Of a DNA stretch of 64,000 bases, positions 23,609-36,317 are shown in pieces. The stretch is from Vitis vinifera (lineage: Eukaryota > Streptophyta > Magnoliopsida > Vitales > Vitaceae): contig NC_081822.1 in assembly GCF_030704535.1 (NCBI RefSeq), positions 8,226,501 to 8,290,500 on the forward strand, in the 5' to 3' direction. The position numbers were made by a program, and so were the translations under genes. The notes below the pieces were generated by a model. That model saw nothing but the letters and a program-made list of their open reading frames with translations. It searched no databases and was not told where the DNA came from. How positions within the stretch are numbered: the stretch's first letter is position 1; every line of letters starts with the position of its first letter.

Positions 23609-24624
23609 GGGAAAATTGTGTTTATAGGCCATTATATGAAAAATATATAGGTTTGGAACCCATATAATTGAAATATGGGTTTTACCTGTTAATAACAAAA
23701 ATATTATTGGTTTTATGCACTATTTACTGTTAATATTCATATTTTCGAAATTACCCTTTTTTTTTTTTTTTTTCCCTCTCTGTGTCTCCCCCTCCTCTGC
23801 CGCTCAACCCCCCTCTCCCCGTTTCCATCCTCGTTTGATTTCCGAGTTGGGGGTTTTGCATGGATTTTCTCGGAAATCAAACAAGGGCGAATTTTCCCGG
23901 AAAACGAAATGGGGGGCCGGAAAAAAAGCAATTTTTTTTTGTTTTCCTTGGGGTTTTGCATGGATTTTCTCGGAAATCAAACAGAAAACGAATGGGGGCG
24001 GAAAAAAAAGCAATTTTTTTGTTTTCCTTAGGGTTTTGCATGGATTTTCTCGGAAATCAAACGGAAAATAAATGGAGGCGGAAAAAAAGCAATTTTTTTT
24101 GTTTTCCTTAGGGTTTTGCATGAATTTTCTCGGAAATCAAACAAGGATGAATTTTCCCAGAAAATGAAGGGGGGGCGGCGGCGACGACAGATCCAGAAAA
24201 CATAGGGAGCAAAAGAAAAAGCAATTTTTTTGGTTTTCCTTGGGGGTGGATTTTCTCGGAAATCAAACGAGGATGAATTTTCTCGGAAACGAATGGGGGG
24301 AACGGGGGAGCAAAAAAAAAAGTAATTTTTTTGGTTTTCTTGGGGGTTTTGCATGGATTTTCTCAGAAATCACGAGGATGAATTTTTCCCGGGGAAACGA
24401 TTTGGGGGGGGGGGGGCCAGAATTTTCCGGGAAAACGAAGGGGGGCGGTGGGAGGGAGGAGGAAAAAAAAAAAAAAGGGTAATTTCGGAAATAGGAATAT
24501 AAACAGTAAATAATGCATAAAACCAATAATATTTTTGTTATTAACATGTAAAATCCATATTTCAGTTATATGGTTTCCAAATCTACATATTTTTCATATA
24601 AGGGTCTATAAACACAACTTTCCC
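23609..24624. mobile_element. Mutator-like (MULE) element with 148-bp terminal inverted repeats
   Basis: Bases 23609-23756 and 24477-24624 are inverted copies of each other over 148 bp with about 13 mismatches by eye (roughly 91% identity). The ends begin GGGAAAATTGTGTTTATAG. The element is flanked by a perfect 9-bp duplication AATAAATAA (23600-23608 and 24625-24633). Long inverted repeats with a 9-bp duplication are diagnostic of Mutator-like elements. No transposase is encoded, so it is non-autonomous. Just inside each repeat the inverted symmetry continues as a poly-T/poly-A tract. The interior is a GC-richer tandem array (see separate entry). Open frames through it are low-complexity and differ on all frames, so no protein is proposed. 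Confidence 0.92.
23826..24420. repeat. Degenerate tandem array inside the MULE
   Basis: The motif GGGTTTTGCATGGATTTTCT followed by CGGAAATCAAAC recurs at about 23851, 23951, 24031, 24111, 24241 (start lost) and 24344, giving unit lengths of 80-130 bp. Each unit continues with a G-rich block, a run of A, CAATTTTTTT and GTTTTCCTT. A nested shorter echo, GAATTTTCCCGGAAAACGAA, occurs in several units. A 21-bp inverted copy of the motif sits at 23826-23846 and pairs exactly with 24255-24275, so single-stranded forms could fold into a large hairpin. Confidence 0.85.
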
Positions 24625-24633
24625 AATAAATAA

Positions 24634-27600
24634 AGTAAGCTAGCTCATTCTCGTGAGTTTAGATGGCAGAGACCATGCCCAAAAGCCATAGACAAAGGAC
24701 AAATTTTGCAGAGAGCCCTCCAGATGCGAAGGTCAAGTGGCCACTGACATGACCCTGTCGCGTCAGCAATAATAAATTATTGTAGGCGGCGGACCAAAAA
24801 CAATTGAAAACAGTGGGACCCATATGCTTGATGGTTTTTCAGTAATCATCATCATCATCATCATCTCATAATGAAGTGATAAGAATGGTGATTGGCTGGA
24901 TTTGGTTAGAATGATGACTAAGATTCGAGAAAGCTGTAGATGTACATACAACTTATATTAATTTAATAAATATAAATGGCAATTAACACATGCGCTCCCA
25001 AAGCCAGGGGGCAATCATGAATCATGGCACGTCAGGCACAACTATTTTTGTGTACATTGGGACTCTTCAACTTGGTTTTGTGCCCTTCTGGTGCTTTGAC
25101 GGGACGCCTTTGCGGTTGATTTTTCTTTTGCTAACGCGTCCTGTATTTAGTAGTCCCTTAACATAAATTTGGTTATAAAAAAAAATATTTATCCATCCTC
25201 GTGATATTAAAGTTTTATTCATGGCCAAATAATGTGTCCATACGTTTCAAATAAATCTGAACTATTTCTAAACAGGAAAGTCAAATGTCTGATAGGAGGA
25301 AAACAATTTAAATTAGAAATAATTCAAGTAAAAATTATTCAAAATAGTGAAAACCTATCATTATCATTTGTGGATATGAATGGGAAAAAGCTAGAATCGT
25401 GGTTCAAATTTGATGACTAAATTTTTGGCCACATGCCTAATCCCTTGGAACTCCTGCTATCGTGGTATATGATGCGATAATTGCTAATTGCTCTTCCAAA
25501 TTTTCTTATCCAGAAAGATGCAAGAACCCAGAATTTTCAAGAATGTTGAAACTATTATTGAGAGCATATGGATTATGGTGGATAATTACACATCCCATTT
25601 TGAAGAACCTTTCTGCTTTATAACCCAATCAATCCTCATTGGGGCAGGCCACTTAAAGCTACGCACAGCCTGATTGGTTGCTGTTGCGTCCAACCATGAC
25701 TGCTATCCCGAATCTTCAATATCCTCCAACCCACCATGCCTGACATTTGTGCGCTTTAAAGGGGATTCGGATCGCGACTTGTGTCTTTTCTGTATGCCAT
25801 CTCAACTACTCCTAATTCATTTGTTCCCAAAATTTATGCCAAATTTTGGCCATAGTCAAGGGTGGTTGTGAATACAATTTAAAAGGACGAGAGGTTGTAT
25901 TTTAAAAAAATATTTTAAACTACCTTCATCTTCATCATATTTTAAAATTTGTTGGAAATGATGATAATAAAAAATATAAAATAAAATAAATAAAAAGGTA
26001 AAATGTGACTAAAACTGCATAAATATTTTAAACTTTTTTTTAATAAATTAGTTAAATGATAGTATTCATAATTAGGAAATGTTTAAAATATTGGTAAATA
26101 CAAGTGGATATTTTGATAAAAATATAAATGAGATGAAAATGATTCAAAATTCACTAAAATACTTGAAAAAAACTCTTAAAAATGATAAAAAGTAAATAAG
26201 AATATATATATAAAAGTTATTTTATAAGTGTAATTGATATAAGTACTATTAAATATAATATTTAGTTTAAATTCATTTAATATATTTATATTAATTCATT
26301 TTAAAATTTTAAAAATACTTTTATTAAAACATATTTTATTATATTTTAAATAAAATATTAAATTGATTTATGTAAAATATCTTATTTGAAATTTGATTTC
26401 TAAAAATTTGTTACAAATATATGGTGATAATTTTTCTATTAACATTAATTTATTTAAATAATTAAAATTATTAATAATTTATCTTATCAAATTAATTTTT
26501 ATTTATAAAATATTAGGACTTCATTAATTTTTTTATATTGTAGAAATTTTTGAGTAAAATTATATTTTTAATATTTAAAAAAACATTTAACATTAAATAA
26601 AATTAAACGGATAAATAAAAAAATTAAGAATGAAGTGATAGTAATTTTTTAAAATATTATTAATGAGATAAATATAAAAAGTAATTAAAAATAAAAAAAT
26701 AACATAAAATAAAATAATAATGTAGATTTAAAATAAAAAATAATTAAGAAAATAAAAAAGATAAATATTTTTAAAAAAAACTTTCAAAAAAAGTCTCCAA
26801 TAAATTTGACATATTATCGATATTTTATCAAATTCTTATTAATCCAATAATCAATGTTCAATATTATGTCAAGCAACACTGATATTCGATATATCAACAT
26901 ATTTCATAAAAAGAATCTGAAATTTTAATCCAATTGGGAAAAGAGCAAAGGAAGGCCAACACAATGACTTGCACGCTTGCTCAATCAAGAAAATGAAATG
27001 CCTTTCATTGGATTATTAAGTTCTTTTTTATCGAGTAGTGTGCTTTCACTTTCCTAAATAATCGTGGACTTCACAATCGCAAGATGCCACGAAGACAAGT
27101 GATTGCTGGCTCGGATGAAGAACTAGTGCTTGGTGCTTAATACTATTCATAGATTCCAATGCATTCATAGTCAGCACATGAATCGAACAATTGTATGGAG
27201 GTGGAGTCTTGTCGCCCAAAAGGCACATGTCATGTCAAGTCATAATGGTTCATGACCAACGTCTATTTCAATGCAGAATGAATATAGAGATAGAAGGGTT
27301 AAGGGAATCTAATTTTGAGTTATTCAAAATTATTCTAAATGATTTAGATATTTTTTGAAAATCTAAACCTAGATTTAGGTATTAATCAATTTATTACGAC
27401 ACCAAAATTAGGAATATGTTATTTCATGTAGATGGCATTAACTTTTAGACGTCTAGCAAAAGCAATGACGGTGGGGTGTGCCATCCCTTGTGGCTGGGAA
27501 AAGGGGAGTGTTGTTATGGGTGGAAGTGTTGGAAAACAATAGCATGCGTTATATTGTATTCTATGCGTGATCATTTTAGAGGCTTGTGTGGCTGGCGGCA

Positions 27601-28979
27601 TGTACGGATGAAGCTAGAAAGAATAGTTACTCCATGAGAAAAAAAGAAATAATAATTATAATAAAAAAATATAATAATATTAGGGATTTTTAAAAAATAG
27701 ATTAAGATTTTTTTTAAATTTGGGAATTAGTTAATTAAAATGATACTTCTTGGAAGGATTGTCATGGATAATAATGATAACACAAAATGTTATTAGAAAT
27801 ATTAAATTGTAATCTTAGATAAATAGAAAATAATAATTATTAATTTTTGTATTATGTTATATTAGGTGTGGATTAAGTTTTTCATAAATTGAAGTAATTT
27901 ATTTTAAACAGGTGTTGATAGTGAAACAAGTTTATAAATCCTTATCAAACTTTAAAAATATCAAAATGTTTGAATTCTTTAGAGTTCATTTAATGACATT
28001 TTTTCAAATACATTTTTATTTGTTTCTTAATCGATTTGTTATGATCGATGGTGCCACCTTGTATCTAGTCCTACTATTTAAGGATAGTGTTGTTCTTAGT
28101 AGATCATAATAAAATGTTTATTTATATAATTCTTTTAATATGAACTCATTATGCAAAGTGTATTATGCTTTTTTTAATTGAATCAAATATAAATTTATGT
28201 TATTTATCGATACCTCATTTTCTAAAAAAAAAAATTTAATATTTTCCCGGCTTTAATTTTGCATTGTACTTTATCGTTCTTATTGTACTAGTTCTCGTTA
28301 CTAAGTTGTCAAGTTCATTCATTTATATTATTTTACTTTTCAAGTACAAATGAAACTAATGATGAATTATCAGGATGGAAAAGATATTTCTATTGATACT
28401 CTAAAATTTATGGTTTAAGAACCTAATTATGATTTCTAGATTTTTTGTTCAAAATATTTGGATAATTTTCAACTTATAATTGAGAAATTTCAATTAGTTT
28501 TTAAGTGATAATTTAGTATCTTTTAAATTATATTTAAGCTTTAATTATTGTTTTCAATCAAGTTAAGTTAATTGGCAACTACATATATCATAGATTTGGC
28601 TAGTTATGGTCATTCATGTGTTGGATGTTAGGCTCCATATGAAATGACCTTGGTGTCATTAATCTCCAAGTTCAAAGTGTCAGAGAGTGGTACTAGAGTT
28701 TTAAAATATGGTCTTGTGGGTTTATTGACTTAGTTGGGATTGAGTTAGTGAATGTGTGCTGACATATCCCCATTTTTGTTGTGAATTTTTAGTTATTGTC
28801 AATAAATAAGTTATCTTAGTTTTAATGTTTTATATTGTTTTCGCTTTAATCCTTTTCACCTTATGATGAATAGGTTATTATGGCCTCAAGATGTATTACT
28901 TCTCATGGTAATCAACTATTGTAGGAGTCGTCAAGACCATTAGGAATGTGAATGTCTTACTTAGAGTTAGAGTATATTT
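24634..28979. other. Gene-poor spacer
   Basis: No supported gene. It contains an (ATC)n microsatellite at about 24845-24866. Mixed-composition sequence at 24640-25130 and 25430-25870 might hold unrecognised regulatory or degenerate coding DNA. Very AT-rich sequence occupies 25900-26800. Open frames here (for example 25232-25420, 27419-27601) resemble nothing I know. Near 28690 a GTGGTACTAGAG motif is vaguely like a primer-binding site, but no LTR pair was found. Confidence 0.4.
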
Positions 28980-29088
28980 GAAAGTGATTTTAGAAAGTGT
29001 TTCTAACATTTTTAACATTTGAATGATAAAAATTTTCAAGTATTAGAAATATTAAAAACGCTTCCTAAAATTACTACTAAACGAACTC
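28980..29088. mobile_element. Small MITE with TTA target duplication
   Basis: The 109-bp element begins GAGTATATTTGAAAGTGATT, and the reverse complement of its other end begins GAGTTCGTTTAGTAGTAATT. The two arms pair imperfectly over nearly the whole length. TTA flanks both ends (28977-28979 and 29089-29091), as expected for a PIF/Harbinger-type MITE. Confidence 0.65.
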
Positions 29089-29324
29089 TTAATGATATAC
29101 CATTTGACACTTAAAGGTATAGCTCCAGCTATGGATACCTAGTTTAGATTGGTTAAACAATAGACATGTGTTATTAATATTCAAGCTCCAATTATCGAGG
29201 TTTAAGCCATTAAAGGGGCGTAATGACACTTTCACAATGTTAAAGAAAAACCTTATAAAACGAGGCAAAAGTAGGCAAAACCCCACCTTCATATGCTCTA
29301 CAAGGATATATCCCTTCCCAAGAC

Positions 29325-29816
29325 TAGGGATGGCAACGGGGCGGGTTTTTTCGGGTACCCGCCCCGCCCCTAATGGGACGGATTTGAAATTTAATAAACG
29401 GGTTTTTAACGGGTATGGGATTTTTTTTTTTAACCCGGGGCAAGTTCGGGTATTGCCCCATCCCGCCCCGTTTACATATAAAATCAATTTTAAAATTTAA
29501 TTTAATTTAAAATTTAAAATTAATTTTATTTTACTATTTTTAATATATAGATAATAATAAAAAAATTAATAAAATAAGTTATAAAAAATATAATAATTTT
29601 ATTATTTATAAATATATTTATTTTAATGTAATTAAAAATTTTAAAAGCAAATTTATTTTTATTTTTTTTTTAAAAAAGGAGGCTAAACGGGGCGGGGCGA
29701 GGCGGGTTTGGGAGTTTAATTTTTTAAACGGGACAGGTATGGGAATTATTTTTGATAAACGGGGCGAGGTTGGGATGGGGGCGACCCGTCCCGAACCCGC
29801 CCCGTTGCCATTCCTA
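29325..29816. mobile_element. hAT-type MITE with GC-rich ends
   Basis: The left end TAGGGATGGCAACGGGGCGG and the reverse complement of the right end TAGGAATGGCAACGGGGCGG are nearly identical. They are flanked by a perfect 8-bp duplication CCCAAGAC (29317-29324 and 29817-29824). Ends starting TAGGGrTGGCAA with an 8-bp duplication are typical of non-autonomous hAT elements in plants. The 492-bp element is sharply partitioned: about 130-150 bp at each end is G+C-rich with repeated CGGGGCGGG / CCCGCCCCG motifs, and the middle (about 29480-29660) is almost only A and T. Confidence 0.9.
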
Positions 29817-29824
29817 CCCAAGAC

Positions 29825-32800
29825 ACAACTAGTCCTTATGAAAGACTTGTGATCTTTGTGTTGGGGTGAATTTGAAAACGGCAAACCAAGGACGCTACAG
29901 CTGAAACCATAAGAGATACCTTTGAGAAATGAGGGGCAAAGAACAAAAAATAACAATAAAAGGAACGAGAAAGGAAGAAATAGATAGACAAAGAGGCAAA
30001 AAGCACAAAAAGAAAGAAATTAATAGAAGTGTTTTATGTAGGCATATGAAAATACCATTGAGAAACTTGAAATCAACAAAATTATTATGCCACTCACATC
30101 ATTTCTCTTAGAATATGCGCCCACTGTTACGCTGTCTTTTAATTTACCTATCTATCAACTCTCTCAAGCAGGAAAATTGAAATTTTACGTACACTTTTAG
30201 TTCTTCTACATGTTCTCTTCTTTGAAACTTCATGGCTAACTTATCCACGGAAAAGGAATTAATGTTTTAACCGATCACTATCTATTTGCCGGAGTAAATG
30301 TGTCATTGCACGGAGCCCACAAGTGTCACGATTGAAGAAGATGGTACAACTACGACTAACCTTTTGGAATAAATGGGCCTGACCCTGGTCGGCTACAACC
30401 AGATGTGAAGTTTAAAAGAAACAGGCTGGGCCTTAGGTTAATTGGGTGGCAGTTAAAACTAAAACCAAGCCAAGCCCATAACCTGAATTAGCTGGCCCAG
30501 TCAGTTTGAGTTGGATAGAGCCAGCACATAAGGAAGCTAAATATAATCACGGATTAGAATTGATTTTATTGTTATACTACCTCTTTCTTTTATTATATTC
30601 ATTAGATTTAAAGTTAGTACATCCTAGTCATTTAAAACTTTTTCTTACAAAAAAAAATAAATGCAAAAGTCCTTTAATAGTAAAATACCATAGGCTCTCA
30701 GTTGGACCAGATCCAACTTAAACCCGTGTGCAGCCCAGCTTAAACTAGGTCTAGGTCAGGTGGATTCAGTGATTAAAAGTTCTCCCATCTTTAATTGACA
30801 TTCCAGCAAGGTTTGAGCTCCCATAAAATTAATATATTCTTGCCTCATTTAATTTGGGCCCGCTTCGATTATGTGAGGCCGGGCACTGCTTGAGCCCAAA
30901 GTAATAAGCACTCAACCCAATCTAAGAGAAGTGGACGCACTGTTGGCAGCGCCAGGTCAAGTCAGTAATTGGACATATCAACCCAACACTTTATCAAGTT
31001 CTTTTTCAAAGGCCTTTGCAATGTATGGTCATGCAATACAAATATTTAAAGTGGAAAATGATTGAATTTGAGGACATTTTCAGTACAATTGGGGTGGGAT
31101 GGTTGTTTGGTCTCCAAAAGACGTTCTAAAATTTAAATCTCTTTATATATTAAATGAAGATTTTTGACAAATTTTTTTTCCAAAAAAGAAAAAAGAAAAA
31201 AAGAAGTAAAAAGAGGAAAGACAAAAGGAACTCTTGGTAATTATTGATCTTAATTGACGTTTAACCCCGATCCAAAATCCCAAGGACAACTCGAAGGTAG
31301 AGAGAAAAGTGTTAGGGTTAAGACAATGTAGGGTATGTCCTGGCAAAGGGTGGATTGCATCCAAGTAGAATGATATATAAATATAAGGAGATGGCCTACC
31401 GGATGGAGATACCTAAAACTCGAATTGTCCCTTTCTTTCTGCCTACATAAAGGGACATTTGAGGCCTAAAAGTCATTTGCAGTTCACATATGAGCTACAA
31501 GTGTGAACCTACATGGCCCCGGAGCCAGAACATGAGCTTGCAGCGTAGATATCATACAAGGCCCACTGTCCCAGTTCTGGACCACACCATGCCCCTTACC
31601 ACCCACTAGCGCTTCTGCCTACATTTAATGCCACCGTCTGCTTTTTCTTTAATGCCTTTCTATTACCACTACCCACCATTTTACTCGTCCCATTCTCCAC
31701 CAGTTTCTTAAATTGGAAATTCTAAAGCTACCGTTGCTTTTTCTTTTATACGGATTCAATTCAACTCTCCCTTAATTTTTTTTATTAGTTAAATCATCGA
31801 TGAACAATTATAACATAAAAGATATTTTATTGACGGCTTTTTAATTACAAGAATTAAAAAAAAATGGTGTGAAATTGGATTTAATCTAATTTGAACATTG
31901 TCCTTTTGAGCTGCCTTCCAAGATCAAGAGTTATCAACCCAAACTATCCTCTACGTATATGGTGTATGTGCCTCAAGATGTACGTATTTGAGATGATATT
32001 TTATTTTATAAAATTGGAAATTACTTTTGTCTGCAGCGTCAAAACTGGGGCAGGAGTACACCCCAAATGCAGGTCATGACTTGGAATTACAACTCATGTT
32101 TGCCATATTCCTTTTTATGCTGTTCTTTTTATCCTTTCAAGGTATTTTCTCTTAAAGAAACAGTACAAAGAGCAAGAAAGAAGGGAAGAAAAACTCAAAA
32201 GCAATGTTTTCCTAATCAAATGAATCTCGAAGCAAAATGATCATGAATGATCCTTTTGATTTTATTCTAAAACTGCTCTTTCAAGTGCTCTTTACATGTT
32301 GGTCTTGTATGATCATCAGCACACTTTTTTATGAGAGTAGGATTCAAGAGGGCACTTTACACAAACCCATGAATATTTGGACCATGGCAGATTGAAGGAA
32401 TGCCCATGAATAGGACCACGTCTATGGTCCAGGCGTCCCAACCTTGCCAGAAATCAGGGTTTGATTAATTAAATAAATGTTTCCTCCACTCAGGATACAC
32501 GAAATAGAGCAACATATAAAACTAGAAGCAGGACTGTCTAGCCTTTCTGTACTTGGCATGGGTGCAATTCATATTTGACATTACCTAAGAAGGAGATACA
32601 TAAAGTTCAAGAGGGTAAGGCTCTGAACACTGAGCAGCCCCAGCCCCATTGGATACTCAACCTGTGGCTCACATTACCAATTAGGGTCTGCAACACAACC
32701 TGGAAGAACATTTTATTCTGGATCAGGATAGAAGGGTCCTTCGATATTTATACTACTCACGCATGGAATGTGCAATTCCAGGGAAGTAGATGGATCCAGT

Positions 32801-35800
32801 GTCCCATCTCTCAATTCTGATTCCCAATCAAAATTATAATCTCAGCAGAGGTGTGGGCCTGCTCTATAAATCCTTGCAGCTCGGTGCCTTTTGTGTTTAT
32901 ACTACCTAAATGCTTCAGAAGTGGACGCTATTGCTGGAATGCTCCATTGGCTCATATGAGAATATGACAATGGTGTTAAAACTGAGTCTGACAATCGCTG
33001 ATCCCACCATCCATTTACTCCACCGATTCCGCACCCCATTCTCCAAAGAAAGATGATGCATTGAATAATGTTTTTGGCTCTGTTGAGGTCCCCAAATCCG
33101 AGCAGACCCCAGTAAATTATTCTCACTGTTACATCTAGGGCTCATTCTAATTGGCTAAGTTGCGGTCCTAAAATACAAGCTGAATTACTTTTTAGGTGTC
33201 ACAAGTAGGATGAGAAAAGTCAGGTGAGCATGGAGAATTGCCTAACAGTTAGATGCTGGTACTTTTATATTCGTTTTACAGAATTTTAGATGGGGTTTGG
33301 TTGTAGCCTTGTGGAAAGGGATTTGAAAACTCGTATGTCCATGGTGACTTGGAATGAGTTAGTGCTGTGAAATATTGAGAGGTGGTGGCTGCTTTGCGGC
33401 CAGCATAGAGTAGTACTAATGGGCAGCTAACCGGACCGAAGGAAGAGCCAAAATGAATGGGGGACAAGTTGGAAATTTCGATGGAATAGTGACCTAACAA
33501 TAATATCTTGTTGGTACAATCATGTTCTGTTTCTTTTTCCCCCTTAGAATCTGAATAAATTTGAATATATATTCAATATTAACTGTTGAAAAGAACTCCT
33601 CATAAGATTTTTTTGGCTTCTGTTTTGAAAACTTCCCTTTTAAAAAAAAAAAATTCTTGTTTTAGGGGATGTATCACTCCTTCACCTATAGAAAAATTGG
33701 GGTGCCTTGCTTCCACGTGAGACACATTTTTTATACAATGCTCAAAAGCCTTAAAAACACTAACGTTGAGCAGGTCAAAAGGGTGAGCATTGAACTATGA
33801 GTAAAAGATGGCAATGTCCATAAAAGAAGTGAAGGTGTTTACTGAACCAAGCACTCTGAGCTCTGTCCTTCTCATGGTCTCTAATCCATCTCTTATCATT
33901 GTCCCTCTCTTTTTTTTCTTTTTGGGTTGAAATATACCGAGTCCATTCTCTAATCTGCCAAAAGCAGAGAGCAAAAGGGCTAACAAAGACACACCAACAC
34001 AAAATCAAAAGATATTGTTCCCCAATTCAAACATTCTCTCCACCTTTCACCTTTTCCCCCTTTTATTTTTTGTGGGTTTGCTTTTTGGTGGATCTAATTT
34101 AATCCAAAATCTCTTTAATCTTCTCCAGCACCTCCTTTGCTAATCCGGCATAAAATCCTGTTCTTTCTTTTGGTTGATCCACCCATTTTTCATCTTTGCT
34201 TTTCCCTTTCTCAGATGCGCCCCAATCCACAAAGAACTTCATCCCTTTCTGTGACATCAAAATTCAACCAAAATTTGGCACTGTAGAGCTCCTTATACAT
34301 GGAAACAATTATGAAAGAGGACAAACATCAGCTTGGTATGATGCTTCATTGCATACGTGTCGGCACCCAAATCCACAAGGAGGGAGAGCATGGGAATGAT
34401 TTGGTCAATATGAGTAGAAGGGAACTGACTTTATATTATATATTTCCCGACATTCACGGTGCTAAATCTTATAATATGTAAGATTCATAGTGTGAGTGAG
34501 TTAAACATAATAGGCTGTTGTGGCTTGTGAGTAATAAATCTAGAGTCTTGTGTACTTAAGATTTGATTTGAAAGCCAAGTCATGATTCCCTTTAGTTTAA
34601 AGTGCTAGAAAGCACATGCAGGCCTTCTTCTAGTTGTCTTTTGTGGTAGCAACCACTCTGAAGAAAGAGAGAGACTACCTATTAGTTTATACGTTTGTGC
34701 CGAGAAAGATTAGACTCGTTCACCTTCTACTTTGATTATAATATTCTTCCCTTGAATTTTCTAGGAAGAAAGCCATCCTATTCAAACCAAAAACAAAGGA
34801 TCATGGATTCTGTACCCTCCCTGGTCTTCAGACTCTTCACTCTTTAACTTATAAAATCATGAATCCTGTCATCTTTTTTTATATTATTTTATTTATCCTT
34901 TCCGTTTTTTCAAATGACAAAAGAGCTCATGGTGGTGCAACCCCATATATTTTATCACGTCTTGGGGCTAAAAATGGAAAGAGAAACTAGCTGGCATCAC
35001 CTCATTGAAGTCATTCTTATATTTCTTGGAAACCTATGGGTATATTATATATATTTCCTAAATATATAAGCCTTTACTGTCCTAGACATTAAATGATTCC
35101 ATGCTTAATTATGGTTGAACCCGTGCTCCAGAATAAGGTTGAGATTCAAACATCTTGATCCAGTTGAAACCAAAATAAAAAAATGAATGATCTGAGGTTC
35201 AAATCCAAAGATCAATAGCTGCACAAGAAACGTACACTCGCGAATATTCAATAAAGTAACAGTGAATATATCAGACCCTATTGAATATCTTGGAGTGAAA
35301 GGCTAAAAGGACTCAAATAGTCTACCCAAAAAGTATTTATCATTCAGCCCTATTAAATGAACTTAGGTTTCACCTACCCTTGTATCTCAAGAACATATGA
35401 CTTACAAAGCATAGGTCCATGTTAACCGCTGCCCATTAAAAGATAAAACTAGTGGACTAGTCATAATGAATAACTTTATTTGAATATTACGCAACTTGAT
35501 CAATTGCAGTTTATTGGCATTTCTTTTAAAAGATTGAGCTTCGGGATGAAATAATGGCTATAAAACAGTGCATGGCATGGCTATAGAGGTCTGTTAACTC
35601 AGATTAAGCTCCATTGATGCAAGTTATAACAGCCAATAACTTTAGACAAGTTGAAGAAGAAAGGGAGAGGAAGAGTGTGAATAAAAATCAAGAAAAGGTC
35701 GGTGTTTCTCAGCTGGGTAGGTAAGTCTATAGTCCAGTCCAGGACATTAGTGCCCTCCTTTCAAACAGAGTCTCACAAAAACGAGGTCAAACACCACATA

Positions 35801-36317
35801 ATGGTCCCAAAAAAAAACCATAAAAATGCCAATGGCCGACAACACCTTCCTCCTTTCACATGCAAACAACTTCCCATGGATTTCCATTTCGCCTTCCTCG
35901 TTTCTGCTGTTACAGCCAAAACATTAAGCCACATCTCGCTATGCTCCATTCTCCATATCCATATTTGAGACATTTTTTATATGTACAGGAAATAATCAAA
36001 GATAATTATAAGCTATGCAAGTTACTATTATAGAATTATGCTCATACAAGAGAGTGAGTTACATATTCAAATGCTCTTCTTCATTGCTATGCTTATGTTC
36101 TTTACTTTCATCCGGATAAAATGCCAGCTATCTCTGCTTCCGAATCTCAACATCCATCGCTCGTAGAGATGATAGCAGGGCGTATCCATGATCCAATGAG
36201 TTGGATTTGGGTGGAAATGCAGAGATGGTAGGCAATTTAACAAGGCACATCAAAAGAACATATACATTATTTAACATATAAGACAGACTAGTCCATGAGA
36301 AAGGGGGAATTGAGGAA
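29825..36317. other. Gene-poor spacer
   Basis: No gene is supported over 6.5 kb. Sequence at 30350-30950 is interspersed with GGGCC/GGCCC-type motifs and looks like old transposon DNA. A pyrimidine-rich stretch at 34020-34230 looks like a plant transcript leader but no convincing reading frame follows it. The rest (31.0-33.7 and 34.5-36.1 kb) shows only short open frames with no family resemblance. Its right end should include the cyclin gene 3' UTR. Confidence 0.4.

Noticed and set aside
23715-24547. Several overlapping open frames of 74-118 residues on both strands
   Set aside because: They are translations of the MULE tandem array; all frames are open because of repeat structure, not coding selection.
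28690-28900. GTGGTACTAGAG motif followed by a short frame from an ATG, as in a retrotransposon PBS and gag start
   Set aside because: No LTR pair, no polypurine tract and the frame stops at once; too weak to call an element.
29168-29500. 110-residue open frame and its minus-strand partner
   Set aside because: They run across the GC-rich end of the hAT MITE and have no protein-like character.
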